From positions 1 to 22,551 of the forward strand of contig JAWLES010000022.1 in NCBI GenBank assembly GCA_041685935.1: DNA of 22,551 nt, in the 5' to 3' direction. Below are positions 1 to 8,339 of this stretch, one piece after another; the first letter of the stretch is position 1; each line of letters begins with the position of its first letter. The notes below the pieces were generated by a model, which made no database searches, was not told where the DNA came from, and saw only the letters and a program-made list of their open reading frames with translations. This stretch comes from JAIPEK01 sp041685935. Lineage in GTDB: Bacteria; Desulfobacterota; Desulfobacteria; Desulfobacterales; Desulfobacteraceae. Position numbers and translations under genes: made by a program.

Positions 1-312
1 GGAGATATCGGGTTCGCAGCCTCCAAAACCTATGATATTGAAGTGTGGATGCCGGGACAGAACAAATACAGGGAGATCTCGTCTTGCAGCAACTGCGAAA
101 GTTTCCAGGCAAGAAGGGCCGGTATCCGGTTCAAAAGAAAAGACCGGAAAAAGACCGAGTTCGCACACACGCTGAACGGATCGGGACTGGCCGTAGGCAG
201 GACGTTCGCCGCGATACTGGAAAATTTTCAACACAGGGACGGTTGTGTTACAATCCCGGATGCTTTGCAACCTTATATGGGAGGAGAAAAAACAATTCAA
301 CATGAAGCTTGA
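1..312 (+). CDS. serS: Serine--tRNA ligase, C-terminal part (5' truncated by window edge)
   Basis: This is the last 103 codons of a class II seryl-tRNA synthetase, the cytosolic enzyme that charges tRNA-Ser with serine. The frame is open from base 1 and ends at TGA 310-312. The visible segment carries the hallmark C-terminal signature: EVWMPGQNKYREISSCSNC, then RRAGIRFKR, then motif 3 HTLNGSGLAVGRT around residues 54-66 of the fragment, and finally the IPDALQPYMGG ending. This closely follows bacterial SerRS, so identity is secure although the N-terminal coiled-coil arm and most of the catalytic core lie outside the window. Its stop lies 11 bases inside the likely thrC start, so the two are probably cotranscribed. 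Confidence 0.96.
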   Translation, partial: GDIGFAASKTYDIEVWMPGQNKYREISSCSNCESFQARRAGIRFKRKDRKKTEFAHTLNGSGLAVGRTFAAILENFQHRDGCVTIPDALQPYMGGEKTIQHEA

Positions 313-1804
313 TGATTTCCCTGAAAGTATACGACCGCATCTGATCCCTGAACCCCGGGGAGATTTGTTTTACAAATGCCTTGGATGTAAAAAGACCTAT
401 TCCGCGGAAAAATTTTTGTACGTATGCCCTGAATGCGGGCAGGTATTGATGATCCAGGACGGAGAAGCCCAAAGACTCAGGGAAATCCCCGGAAAGACAT
501 GGCAGAAGATTTTTGATTTCAGGAGAGCTTTAAAAAAGCCTGCTTTCAAAGGTATTTACCGGTTTCATGAGTTTGTGGGTCCCACGCTGCCCCAGGAGTC
601 GATTGTGTATCTTGGAGAAGCAAATACTCCTGTTGTGGAAGCGAACCGGCTGCTTCAGCAGAAAGCCGGCATCCGGTTCTACTACAAAAATGACGGCCAG
701 AATCCGAGTGCCTCTTTTAAGGACCGGGGAATGGCCAGCGCCCTTTCCAGGGTCAAGCAAATGATCGACCGGAATCCTGATGAACAGATTATAGCCGTAT
801 GCGCATCCACGGGGGACACATCCGCGGCCGCCGCACTGTATGCCTCGTATCTCCAGCCTTCGATCCGGTCCGCGGTACTTCTTCCCCATCAAAAAGTGAC
901 GCCTCAGCAGCTTTCCCAGCCGCTCGGCAGCGGGGCGCATGTGTTTGAAATTCCGGGTGTTTTTGATGACTGCATGAAAGTGGTGGAGCATCTTTCCGAG
1001 AAGTATTCCGTGGTGCTTTTGAATTCGAAAAATCCGTGGCGGATACTGGGGCAGGAGTCCTATTCGTATGAAATCGCCCAGGACTTTGACTATGAAATGG
1101 CGGACAAGGTAGTAGTGGTGCCAATAGGTAACGCAGGCAATATTTCAGCCGTGATGAACGGGTTTTTAAAGTTTTACCATACCGGGATAATCGATGCCCT
1201 TCCGAAAATTATCGGAGTGCAGTCCGAACATGCAGACCCGGTTTTCCGGTATTATGACAATCCCGAGGACCAGAGAGAGTTTGTGCCTGTGACGGTTCAG
1301 CCGAGTGTGGCTCAGGCTGCAATGATCGGTAATCCCGTGTCAATGCCGAGGGTTGTTGATTTGGTGGATAAGTACAATGGAGCGGCAGGTGAAGAACGTG
1401 TTTTTATGACCCGGGTTACAGAGCAGGCCATCATGGACTGGCAGCTTCAGGCCAACAGGAACGGGCATATTGCATGCACCCAGGGCGGCGAGTGCCTTGC
1501 CGGACTTGTGGATGCCGTGGAAAGGGGGCTTGTGGACAGAAATGAAACCGCAATCGTGGATTCAACCGCCCATACTCTCAAATTTTCAGGATTCCAGGAC
1601 CTGTATTTTAACAAGGGATTTCCGGAAGATTATGGGATAACTCCAGACCCGGAACTGGTCAATTCACCACGGCTGATCATGCCGGCTGATGAGAAAAATA
1701 CTCCCCCGAGATCAGGAAAGCTTTCAGAGGAGCGTTTCAGCATATTTCTGGAGGATATTTCGGCCCGTATCGCGGAAGAAATGGCACTGACCGAGGGTCA
1801 ATGA
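302..1804 (+). CDS. thrC: Threonine synthase
   Basis: PLP-dependent enzyme that converts O-phosphohomoserine to threonine in the cytosol, the last step of threonine synthesis. From the chosen start it is 500 aa. An N-terminal zinc-ribbon-like segment has CxxC pairs at C26/C29 and C42/C45. The PLP site NPSASFKDRG gives the Schiff-base lysine at about K140, and the serine/glycine-rich phosphate loop ASTGDTSAA follows. I chose ATG 302 because GGAGGAG lies at about 280-286 (spacing a little long) and the protein then begins MKLDDFPESI. An in-frame ATG at 245 would overlap serS by 68 bases and add an implausible leader. The stop overlaps the next gene by ATGA at 1801-1804. The long form with a zinc ribbon is common in archaea and many anaerobes. 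Confidence 0.93.
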   Translation: MKLDDFPESIRPHLIPEPRGDLFYKCLGCKKTYSAEKFLYVCPECGQVLMIQDGEAQRLREIPGKTWQKIFDFRRALKKPAFKGIYRFHEFVGPTLPQESIVYLGEANTPVVEANRLLQQKAGIRFYYKNDGQNPSASFKDRGMASALSRVKQMIDRNPDEQIIAVCASTGDTSAAAALYASYLQPSIRSAVLLPHQKVTPQQLSQPLGSGAHVFEIPGVFDDCMKVVEHLSEKYSVVLLNSKNPWRILGQESYSYEIAQDFDYEMADKVVVVPIGNAGNISAVMNGFLKFYHTGIIDALPKIIGVQSEHADPVFRYYDNPEDQREFVPVTVQPSVAQAAMIGNPVSMPRVVDLVDKYNGAAGEERVFMTRVTEQAIMDWQLQANRNGHIACTQGGECLAGLVDAVERGLVDRNETAIVDSTAHTLKFSGFQDLYFNKGFPEDYGITPDPELVNSPRLIMPADEKNTPPRSGKLSEERFSIFLEDISARIAEEMALTEGQ

Positions 1805-3294
1805 TGAAAAAAGTTATTTGTACAGTTATCTGTTTGTTGTGTTCCTGCATTGTGTTCGCCCCGTTTTTTTTATCCGTGGTCCCGTGTGCATCTGAAAAAA
1901 TGATCAAGACCTCATACAAAAATTACAAAGTGGTCAGGCTGGAAAATGAAACCGTTATCTGCGAGCCTTACAGGGTTAAAAAGGATGATTGGCTGTACAA
2001 GATATTCCGGAAAAAGGGGATGATTTCAGAGGAGAATTTCCCTCATTTCCTGGACATTTTCAGCAGGATCAATCCTGAGATCAGAAATATAGATCTCATT
2101 GAGCCGGGCGAAAACATAATAATCCCTCTCAAAAAGGCGGGAACGGATGAATACCGGGAGACCAGCCCGGGAGTTGTAAAAGTGCCGCTTCTGGAATATG
2201 AAAAAGTGCCGGATGCCGTAAAGCAGTATGTGTCCTCCCATAAAGTGGAAGCAGGCGACTCGGTATCAAAGCTTATTGATAAAAAATTCCTGAATGAAGA
2301 AGGGTTTTTGACTGAACAGGGCAGGAAGGCTTTCAAGATCGCCAATCCGGGCATTAAAAATATTGACATGATATATAAAGGCTCGACCATTTACCTTCCT
2401 GACCCCAACATGCAGTCAGAGCCTTGGTTTGAACAGCTTTTCAAAGCACGGGCTGAAAAAGAGGAAAAATCAAAAGAGGCACAAACCAAAAAAGACCCGG
2501 CAGCTTCAGGCAAAAGCAGGTTTGAAGAGCTTGATTCTTATCAGCTGTCACAGCTCAAAAGATACGCATCCCTTGTCGAGGGAACCCTGATGGCCAAGGG
2601 TGAATACCGTTTTCCCTCCGGTGATGATAAACCAGGCAAACTAGATCTTTCCTCAACACCCCTGATCAGATTAAAAAACGGGAACCGCATTCTTTTGGTA
2701 CCCCCTGATATGAAAAACAAGGCGCTTGTGGAACAGATGCAGTCCCGGTGGAAGAACCTGAAAGTCGAGAAAATATCGGAAATACTTGATAACTCGGGCG
2801 ATTCCGTGACCAAGAGCGTACCTGAAACCAATGAAGCATTTGTAGAGCGTCTGCTTTCTTTCACAGAATATGATGTTGAAATGGAATCGGAAATATCCTT
2901 TTCTTACGATTCAGTGGAAATTGATGTGACAATTGCACGGGTTTCAAGGAAAAACAGCTCCGATCTTTTAATCGATTTCGGAGAAATATACGGAAATGCG
3001 TTTGATATTCTTAAGGCGGAGGGATATTCGGTAATCTCCATCAAGCCGGAAGATAAAAAGATGGAGGCAGCGCTGAAATTGTTCAGGGCCCTTGACCTGC
3101 CTGTAACAAAGAATCCTGCATTTGAAAAGAACAGGCAGCTTTTAAGGGCAAAAGGGCTGTATGTATCCAATATCAAGCCCGAGCTGTTCGTTACCGGGTC
3201 AGAACTCCGGGAGGATACCAGGGATTATATAGAAAGCAGGAAAATTCAAATCATCAATCTTACTCCTTCCAAGGGAGACAAGGAGGCTAAATGA
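1801..3294 (+). CDS. Exported LysM-domain protein with uncharacterised C-terminal half
   Basis: 497 aa. The N-terminus is a basic MMKK followed by a long hydrophobic stretch to about residue 29, probably a Sec signal ending near PCA-SE. Two LysM-like modules follow at about 56-110 (begins PYRVKKDDWLYKIF, ends PGENIIIPL) and about 147-201 (HKVEAGDSVSKLID to GSTIYLPDP), suggesting peptidoglycan binding in the periplasm. Residues 215-240 are a charged Lys/Glu linker. The remaining roughly 250 residues match no family I recognise; they include NGNRILLVPPDM and two similar segments near residues 400-485 that end in SVISIKPE and YVSNIKPE. It is tied by ATGA overlaps to thrC upstream and a TPR lipoprotein downstream, and lies next to the pilus cluster, so an envelope or pilus-related role is possible but unproven. 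Confidence 0.8.
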   Translation: MMKKVICTVICLLCSCIVFAPFFLSVVPCASEKMIKTSYKNYKVVRLENETVICEPYRVKKDDWLYKIFRKKGMISEENFPHFLDIFSRINPEIRNIDLIEPGENIIIPLKKAGTDEYRETSPGVVKVPLLEYEKVPDAVKQYVSSHKVEAGDSVSKLIDKKFLNEEGFLTEQGRKAFKIANPGIKNIDMIYKGSTIYLPDPNMQSEPWFEQLFKARAEKEEKSKEAQTKKDPAASGKSRFEELDSYQLSQLKRYASLVEGTLMAKGEYRFPSGDDKPGKLDLSSTPLIRLKNGNRILLVPPDMKNKALVEQMQSRWKNLKVEKISEILDNSGDSVTKSVPETNEAFVERLLSFTEYDVEMESEISFSYDSVEIDVTIARVSRKNSSDLLIDFGEIYGNAFDILKAEGYSVISIKPEDKKMEAALKLFRALDLPVTKNPAFEKNRQLLRAKGLYVSNIKPELFVTGSELREDTRDYIESRKIQIINLTPSKGDKEAK

Positions 3295-4046
3295 AACATA
3301 TAATTGTTGCAATGGCCGCTGTTATGGCATTAACGTCGTGTACATCCAAAACACTAGTATCCACGCAAGATATGAAAATCGCCCAGGCTGTCCAGAAAGA
3401 GGGAGAAGCCTACCTTTTGGAGAGAAATTACACCCAGGCTTTGAGAAAATTCCTTGAAGCGGAAAAGAAAAATCCCGAGGATCCTTATCTGCACCACAAT
3501 CTGGGTCTTGCATACATGGGAAAAGAAAAATATGCACTTGCAGAAAAACATTTTCAGAAAGCCATTGACCTGAATCCGGATTATACTGCAGCAGTCAATA
3601 GCCTTGGCACTGCATATATGCGGCAGGAGAAATACGACATGGCAATTGAGTCTTTCCGGAAGGTGGCTGACAGTATGCTGTATGCCAAACCCCATTATGC
3701 GGTTTCAAATATCGGCTGGGCCTATTTGCGGAAAAATGAATACACAGAGTCGATCAAATATTTTTCCGAAGCTCTGGAAACCGACCCGGAATTTGTGCAG
3801 GCCATCCACGGAAAGTCAATGGCACTCCTTGCCTTGGACCAGCCTGAACAGGCAATCTCCCTGCTTGAAAAGAAGATTGAAAGGCTTCCCGGATACGCCG
3901 TGCTCCATTCCGACCTTGCAAAGGCCTATGAAGAGGTTAGGGAATATGACAGGGCCCGGCGCTCTTGGCAGCAGGTGGTTAACATGGCTCCGGAGTTCTC
4001 TTCCCTGGCTGAAGAGGCCGAACACAGACTGCAACAGCTTCAGTAA
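3291..4046 (+). CDS. TPR lipoprotein, PilF/PilW/Tgl-like
   Basis: 251 aa. A short signal ends in the lipobox LTSC (Cys17), predicting an outer-membrane lipoprotein. The mature part is almost entirely tetratricopeptide repeats, from about residue 34 to 245, with clear helices such as YTQALRKFLEAEKKNPED and YALAEKHFQKAIDLNPDY. Length, lipobox and repeat content match the PilF/PilW/Tgl pilotin group, which helps the type IV pilus secretin PilQ assemble in the outer membrane. The start has a strong AAGGAGG at about 3279-3286 and overlaps the LysM gene by ATGA. It converges on pilQ with only 35 bases between the stops, and I see no clear terminator there. A generic TPR lipoprotein is the alternative; the pilus link rests on context and family resemblance. 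Confidence 0.78.
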   Translation: MKHIIVAMAAVMALTSCTSKTLVSTQDMKIAQAVQKEGEAYLLERNYTQALRKFLEAEKKNPEDPYLHHNLGLAYMGKEKYALAEKHFQKAIDLNPDYTAAVNSLGTAYMRQEKYDMAIESFRKVADSMLYAKPHYAVSNIGWAYLRKNEYTESIKYFSEALETDPEFVQAIHGKSMALLALDQPEQAISLLEKKIERLPGYAVLHSDLAKAYEEVREYDRARRSWQQVVNMAPEFSSLAEEAEHRLQQLQ

Positions 4047-4081
4047 GTACGGGTTACCTGCCGCGGATCAGTTATTCCATG

Positions 4082-6430
4082 CTATTCTCTTTTCTGCTCC
4101 AGCTGCACGATGGAAGGGGTCAGGAATATCAAAAGCTCCTGCTTGTCTTCCCCTTTCTGGTCTCGTCTGAATGCTTTTCCCAGTAAAGGGATATCCGAAA
4201 GATAGGGAATACCGGATCTTGATTCGGTGATGGTGTTTTTGACGACTCCTCCGATTACGATGGTGTCGTCGTTATTTACCAGGAGCTCGGTTTCCGCCTC
4301 GTTTGTTGAAAGGGACGGAACCCCGTCGACTATTGTATTGACATCATTCTTTGTCAGGTGCAGCTTCATTGATATCCTGTCATCAGGTGTTACATGGGGA
4401 GTAACCTCGAGTAACAGGTCGATGTCTTTAAATTTAACTGTAGATCCGCCTGTGTCATCCCGTTCAAGATACGGGTACTCAAGCCCCTGTTTGATCTGCG
4501 CGGGTTTGTTGTCAAGTGTCAGGATCTTGGGAGATGAAATGATCTTGATATCCCCTTTTGACTCAGCTGCAGTCAAGCTTGCGTTAAGAACCAGATCAGC
4601 GCCTGCGAACCGGTCAAGTGTAAAGTTTACAAGGTCTGAAGCGGCTGCCGCAGGATAGTTGACCGCAACATCCCAGCTGTATCCGTGTCCGAGGGAGGAG
4701 CTGTAAACGTCACCTACTTCATGATCACTGTCGGAATCCGTGCCCAGTCCCCAGGCGATTCCAAGGTCTCTTTCGAAATCTTTTGTTGCTTCCACAACCT
4801 TGGCCTTGATCATGATCTGGGGCGTGACTTTATCCAGCCGGTATATGATTTCCCTGGCCTGTTCGATCTTCTCCCGGGTATCGGTCATGATGATCATGTT
4901 GGTTCTTTCGTCCACACTTATGGTGCCCCGGTCCTCTGTCTGAATGTTTTCCAGATGGGGTTTGATATCTGCACTTGCACTGGAGTAATTAACAGGGATA
5001 TATTCAGTGATCAAAGGCTCCATGTCTTTTTTCTGTTCCTGCTCCCTTTTCCTGGCAGCTATCCTCTGCTGGCGGCGGTCCTCTTCCTTTTGAAGAGTTT
5101 CAAGCGTTGCAATCCGTATTACATTGTTTTCTTTTGTTTTGCCGAGCCCGTTCATTTTAAGGACAAGATCGAGTACCTGGTCCCAGGGTACCGGTTTTTC
5201 AAGGGAGAGCGTAACGTTCCCGGTGACATCCTTGTCAACGGCAAAGTTTTCATTGCTCACCTGTCGAAGAATCCGGAATACATTTTTAATGTCGGTTTCG
5301 TAAAAATCGAGTTTGACCTTTCTGCCGGTATACTGCTTTTTCTCGTCGTATATATCCTCAGGGTCTTGATCGTCCTCTGATTTATTCTGTTTTGCATCGG
5401 TTTCAAGCTCCTGATCATTTTTTGTTTCCGTGTCCGCTGTGACAGAGGCCCCTTCGTTCAAAAGTTTTTGCGCTTTGGCAAATTCAGGGGGCTGAACCCC
5501 GGATGGTTCAAAATGAAGATTGATGCCCTGACGGGTCTGGACCAACCGGTATGGCACGTTTTCTCTCATTTCAATCTCTATCCGGGAATTTTTGTTTTTC
5601 AATGAAGAATCATCCTGGCTCGGGATAAGCCGGTCAACCGCCGATTTGAAATATTTGGCCAGAAAGGGCCTCTGGTGGCGTTCAGGGATATTGGTGTCAA
5701 CAAGATACAGGACAAGGGTGTTTTCACCCCGTGGCTGAATATCGTATTTAACCGGCTGAGAGGTGTTTACGGAAATATCCGTGTATCCCTGTTTGTCCGT
5801 TGTAAATTCGATTCCGGTCAATTCGGCCGGGCCTTCGGGAATATCAGAAGGCTCCACGGTGTTCTTAATGGTGGCATCGTTTTCCAGGTTGTTTTCAGTT
5901 CCCTCTTCACCCCCCTCTGTTTCTGTTTGAGCGGTTGTCGCAGCTTTTTGAGGGATTTTCACCATAAGTTCACTCTCATTGAGAGGTTCTACATCATAAG
6001 AGACATTGTCATCCAGGAGGATAAGCAGTTTCGCGGTTTTTTTGTTCTCGTCCGCAAAGGATAAAAGAATATCGTTGATGTTGGAGTTCTCGGGCAGGGC
6101 AGGGTCAAGATTGTCCGCAAATTCCGTTTCAGGCATGTATATGGCAATGCCGAACGGAAAAGACTGTTTGATGGAGGTATACTCTATCTTCCGGTTTCCC
6201 TGCAGCAAAACAGAGACCGAGCCGTCTGACTTTGAAACCCGGATGTCCTCCAGAACGGTTTTTTTGTCGCTGGATTCAGAGATCTCCTGCTGTGTCTTTT
6301 CTGGTTCATTTTCCGCCGGTGCCGGGGTATCGGTTTTGCCGGCAACACATCCGTTCAATACGATCAGTGCAAAGGCTAAAATGATAAAAAAAACATGCTT
6401 TTGTGGTAAACTTGTCTGTAAACGGTTCAT
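4082..6430 (-). CDS. pilQ: Type IV pilus secretin PilQ (lipoprotein form)
   Basis: 782 aa outer-membrane secretin forming the gated channel through which the type IV pilus passes. Visible order: signal with lipobox LNGC (Cys28); an AMIN domain at about 60-160; a Glu/Thr-rich linker; a second AMIN domain at about 203-309; an acidic linker; a secretin/TonB short N-terminal (N0) domain at about 371-440 (VKLDFYETDIKNVFRILRQ); a secretin N1 domain at about 473-535; and the C-terminal secretin barrel at about 615-776 with VIGGVV, IPYLSDIPLLG and the ELLIFLTPSIV ending. AMIN domains bind peptidoglycan. It is the last gene of pilMNOPQ, 8 bases after pilP. The lipobox is notable because many PilQ proteins carry a simple cleavable signal and rely on a separate pilotin. 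Confidence 0.96.
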   Translation of the reverse strand: MNRLQTSLPQKHVFFIILAFALIVLNGCVAGKTDTPAPAENEPEKTQQEISESSDKKTVLEDIRVSKSDGSVSVLLQGNRKIEYTSIKQSFPFGIAIYMPETEFADNLDPALPENSNINDILLSFADENKKTAKLLILLDDNVSYDVEPLNESELMVKIPQKAATTAQTETEGGEEGTENNLENDATIKNTVEPSDIPEGPAELTGIEFTTDKQGYTDISVNTSQPVKYDIQPRGENTLVLYLVDTNIPERHQRPFLAKYFKSAVDRLIPSQDDSSLKNKNSRIEIEMRENVPYRLVQTRQGINLHFEPSGVQPPEFAKAQKLLNEGASVTADTETKNDQELETDAKQNKSEDDQDPEDIYDEKKQYTGRKVKLDFYETDIKNVFRILRQVSNENFAVDKDVTGNVTLSLEKPVPWDQVLDLVLKMNGLGKTKENNVIRIATLETLQKEEDRRQQRIAARKREQEQKKDMEPLITEYIPVNYSSASADIKPHLENIQTEDRGTISVDERTNMIIMTDTREKIEQAREIIYRLDKVTPQIMIKAKVVEATKDFERDLGIAWGLGTDSDSDHEVGDVYSSSLGHGYSWDVAVNYPAAAASDLVNFTLDRFAGADLVLNASLTAAESKGDIKIISSPKILTLDNKPAQIKQGLEYPYLERDDTGGSTVKFKDIDLLLEVTPHVTPDDRISMKLHLTKNDVNTIVDGVPSLSTNEAETELLVNNDDTIVIGGVVKNTITESRSGIPYLSDIPLLGKAFRRDQKGEDKQELLIFLTPSIVQLEQKRE

Positions 6431-6438
6431 ACTGAATC

Positions 6439-7116
6439 CTATTCCTTGTTGTCCTGTTTTTGTAACTTCATTTCCTTCCGGCGGCTTTTTTTATTTCCCC
6501 TTAAATCAGTAAACGATTCTTCGATGATGATTCTATCAGGTTCAATGCCGGTAACAATACCGCTGTTTGTTCCGATATACGTCCCTTTCTGCACGATATA
6601 CCCTTTACCGTCGGCTTCCTGAACCATGCCGAAATCATCACCCTCTCCGGTTGACTGTACAACTGCGACCAGTTGAAGCTGGCTCAAATCTATTTTTTCC
6701 AGCGGGGTAAGCTGCCTTTCAGGCTTTTTGTCCTTTTCCTGTTCCGCTTTTCCCACACGGATCAGGGGCTTGAAGGGATTGATTTTACCGGCTGCGGAAT
6801 ATGCAGGCAGCGACTGGCTGACCCGGATTGTTTCATCCTTGTCCGGCTTTTGTGCTTTATCAGTTTCAGACCCTGAACGGTCCTTTTTCTCTTCTTTTTC
6901 GTCACTTTTCTCTTTGGAAGGGGCAGGTGATTTCTTTTGTGCGGACTTTGTTTCAGTCTCAGAGTTGCCGGATTTTTCCTCGGTTATTTTTTTGGATACA
7001 ACCTTTGTGTCGGGCTGCTTTTTTTGAGCAGGCGGGTTGTCACATGCTGTGATTGCAAAGGCAAGAAAACAGGCTGCAATGAAAAGTGTTGATCGAACAG
7101 TTGATGTGACCGCCAT
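6439..7116 (-). CDS. pilP: Type IV pilus assembly lipoprotein PilP
   Basis: 225 aa inner-membrane lipoprotein that links the PilN/PilO dimer to the secretin PilQ. The signal ends in ITAC (Cys25). Residues about 28-105 are a low-complexity Lys/Glu/Ser-rich linker, long enough to reach across the periplasm. The C-terminal PilP domain runs from about 113 (INPFKPLIRV) through LTPLEKIDLSQLQLVAVV and the KGYIVQKGTYIGTNSGIV segment, which is the family signature. It sits 6 bases after pilO and 8 before pilQ. No base-level oddity; the start at 7116 is the only one that keeps the signal peptide. Confidence 0.93.
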   Translation of the reverse strand: MAVTSTVRSTLFIAACFLAFAITACDNPPAQKKQPDTKVVSKKITEEKSGNSETETKSAQKKSPAPSKEKSDEKEEKKDRSGSETDKAQKPDKDETIRVSQSLPAYSAAGKINPFKPLIRVGKAEQEKDKKPERQLTPLEKIDLSQLQLVAVVQSTGEGDDFGMVQEADGKGYIVQKGTYIGTNSGIVTGIEPDRIIIEESFTDLRGNKKSRRKEMKLQKQDNKE

Positions 7117-7122
7117 ATGGAT

Positions 7123-7755
7123 CTACTTTCCCTTTTTTTGGTTTTTATTGTTCTCTTCTTTTGTAAACATATATGTAACCGCTTTGCAGGATGCAGCAAG
7201 ATCACCCCCTTCTTTTGAGGTGGTCAGGTGAAGGTCTTCTATATTCACAATCCTGTTGAGCCTGGATACCTTGTCGAAAAAACCTGCAAGCTGGTGAAAA
7301 CCAGCCTTGACTTCAATCTGAACCGGTATCTCTGAATAAAAATCCTTCTGTACCGGGCTTCCGGGCTGGAAAAGCAAAAAGTCGAGACCGGCCTCGTTTC
7401 CTGCTTTTGAAATTCCTGTGAGAAGTGAAGGGACCTCTTTTTTATCCGGAAGGGCTCTTAAAGCAAAGTTGAGCCTTTCCCTGGCTTCCTTGAATTTTGC
7501 TTCGTATTCCGCAAGGGCCTTGGCCTTGTTTTTATAGTCTTTCAGTTTTTTCTGCTGGGACTGATAATCTTTTTGAAGGGTTTCAAGCTTTTTGTGCTGC
7601 GGACTGTAAAAGAAATACCAGTATGCGCCCAGAATGAGTGCAATAGTGATGACAACAGTCAGGATTTTCTGTTTTTGTGTCAGATTGTTCGCTTTTTCAA
7701 ACAGTGCTTCAAAGCTCTTGTTGACCTTGTCCGGATTTCTGTTTTTCTCATTCAT
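7123..7755 (-). CDS. pilO: Type IV pilus alignment protein PilO
   Basis: 210 aa inner-membrane protein that pairs with PilN to align the pilus machine. It has a short cytoplasmic N-terminus, one membrane helix at about 31-50 (ILTVVITIALILGAYWYFFY), a periplasmic coiled coil at about 55-100 (SQQKKLKDYKNKAKALAEYE), then a compact ferredoxin-like domain containing LPDKKEVPSLLTGIS and PVQIEVKAGFHQLAGFFDKV, typical of PilO. Spacing to pilN is 2 bases and to pilP 6 bases, so translation is probably coupled. The Lys-rich C-terminal tail is unremarkable. Confidence 0.93.
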   Translation of the reverse strand: MNEKNRNPDKVNKSFEALFEKANNLTQKQKILTVVITIALILGAYWYFFYSPQHKKLETLQKDYQSQQKKLKDYKNKAKALAEYEAKFKEARERLNFALRALPDKKEVPSLLTGISKAGNEAGLDFLLFQPGSPVQKDFYSEIPVQIEVKAGFHQLAGFFDKVSRLNRIVNIEDLHLTTSKEGGDLAASCKAVTYMFTKEENNKNQKKGK

Positions 7756-7757
7756 GG

Positions 7758-8339
7758 CTATCGCTTTTTCTTCCCGGTGTCTTCATTGGTGTTAGGCGCA
7801 TCCGCTTTACTGCACGTCAGGTTGAACGATTTAACTTTTATATCATTCAGGTCTTCCATCTTAAGGCTTTCCAGATCCACCTCGGTGAAAAGGTCGGAAT
7901 TTTCCAGGTTGGTCATGAAATCGGCAACGGTTTTATTGTCAAAAGCGGTGCCGCTCAGTTTGACATTACTGCTGTCTGAAGACAGCTCTTTGAGCCACAT
8001 TCTTTCCCGGACAACGAGACCGGACATGCTGTCGAGCAGTACCAGCGGTCTTCGTCTTTTTCCCTTGAGGGAATTGATGATTTCATACTTCTTGTTTACC
8101 ACTTCAAGCTGTTCTTTGATGTGATTGACCCTCTCGGCCTTTTTTTTGTAAAGCTTGATCTCTTGTTTAACGTCCGCCACTTTCGATTCCATGGTCTCTA
8201 TTCTGTCCTGTGTGACCGTATAGTAGTAAAACAGGGCGACCAGGATCAGAACAACGGAGCCTGTAAACACGGAAATCTGTTTTCTGATGTTTTCTTTTTT
8301 CCGTGCGGCGAGATATGGCAGTAAATTGATCCGTATCAT
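7758..8339 (-). CDS. pilN: Type IV pilus alignment protein PilN
   Basis: 193 aa inner-membrane partner of PilO. The extreme N-terminus MIRINLLPYLAARKK contains the INLLP motif that docks into the cytoplasmic PilM. One membrane helix follows at about 22-42, then a coiled coil (about 45-90) and a periplasmic domain with RPLVLLDSMSGLVVRERMWLKEL and a PilN-type C-terminal fold. The start overlaps the pilM stop by 4 bases (ATGA at 8336-8339 on the minus strand), fitting the one-to-one PilM-PilN complex. Confidence 0.94.
   Translation of the reverse strand: MIRINLLPYLAARKKENIRKQISVFTGSVVLILVALFYYYTVTQDRIETMESKVADVKQEIKLYKKKAERVNHIKEQLEVVNKKYEIINSLKGKRRRPLVLLDSMSGLVVRERMWLKELSSDSSNVKLSGTAFDNKTVADFMTNLENSDLFTEVDLESLKMEDLNDIKVKSFNLTCSKADAPNTNEDTGKKKR

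Noticed and set aside
245..301. N-terminal extension of thrC
   Set aside because: Would overlap serS by 68 bases; the Shine-Dalgarno and the natural protein beginning favour ATG 302.
4047..4081. Terminator between the convergent TPR lipoprotein and pilQ genes
   Set aside because: I looked for a hairpin with a T-run in the 35-base gap and found none convincing.
4685..5380. 231-residue ORF opposite pilQ
   Set aside because: Shadow of pilQ; no domain, poor start, and the minus-strand secretin reading is certain.
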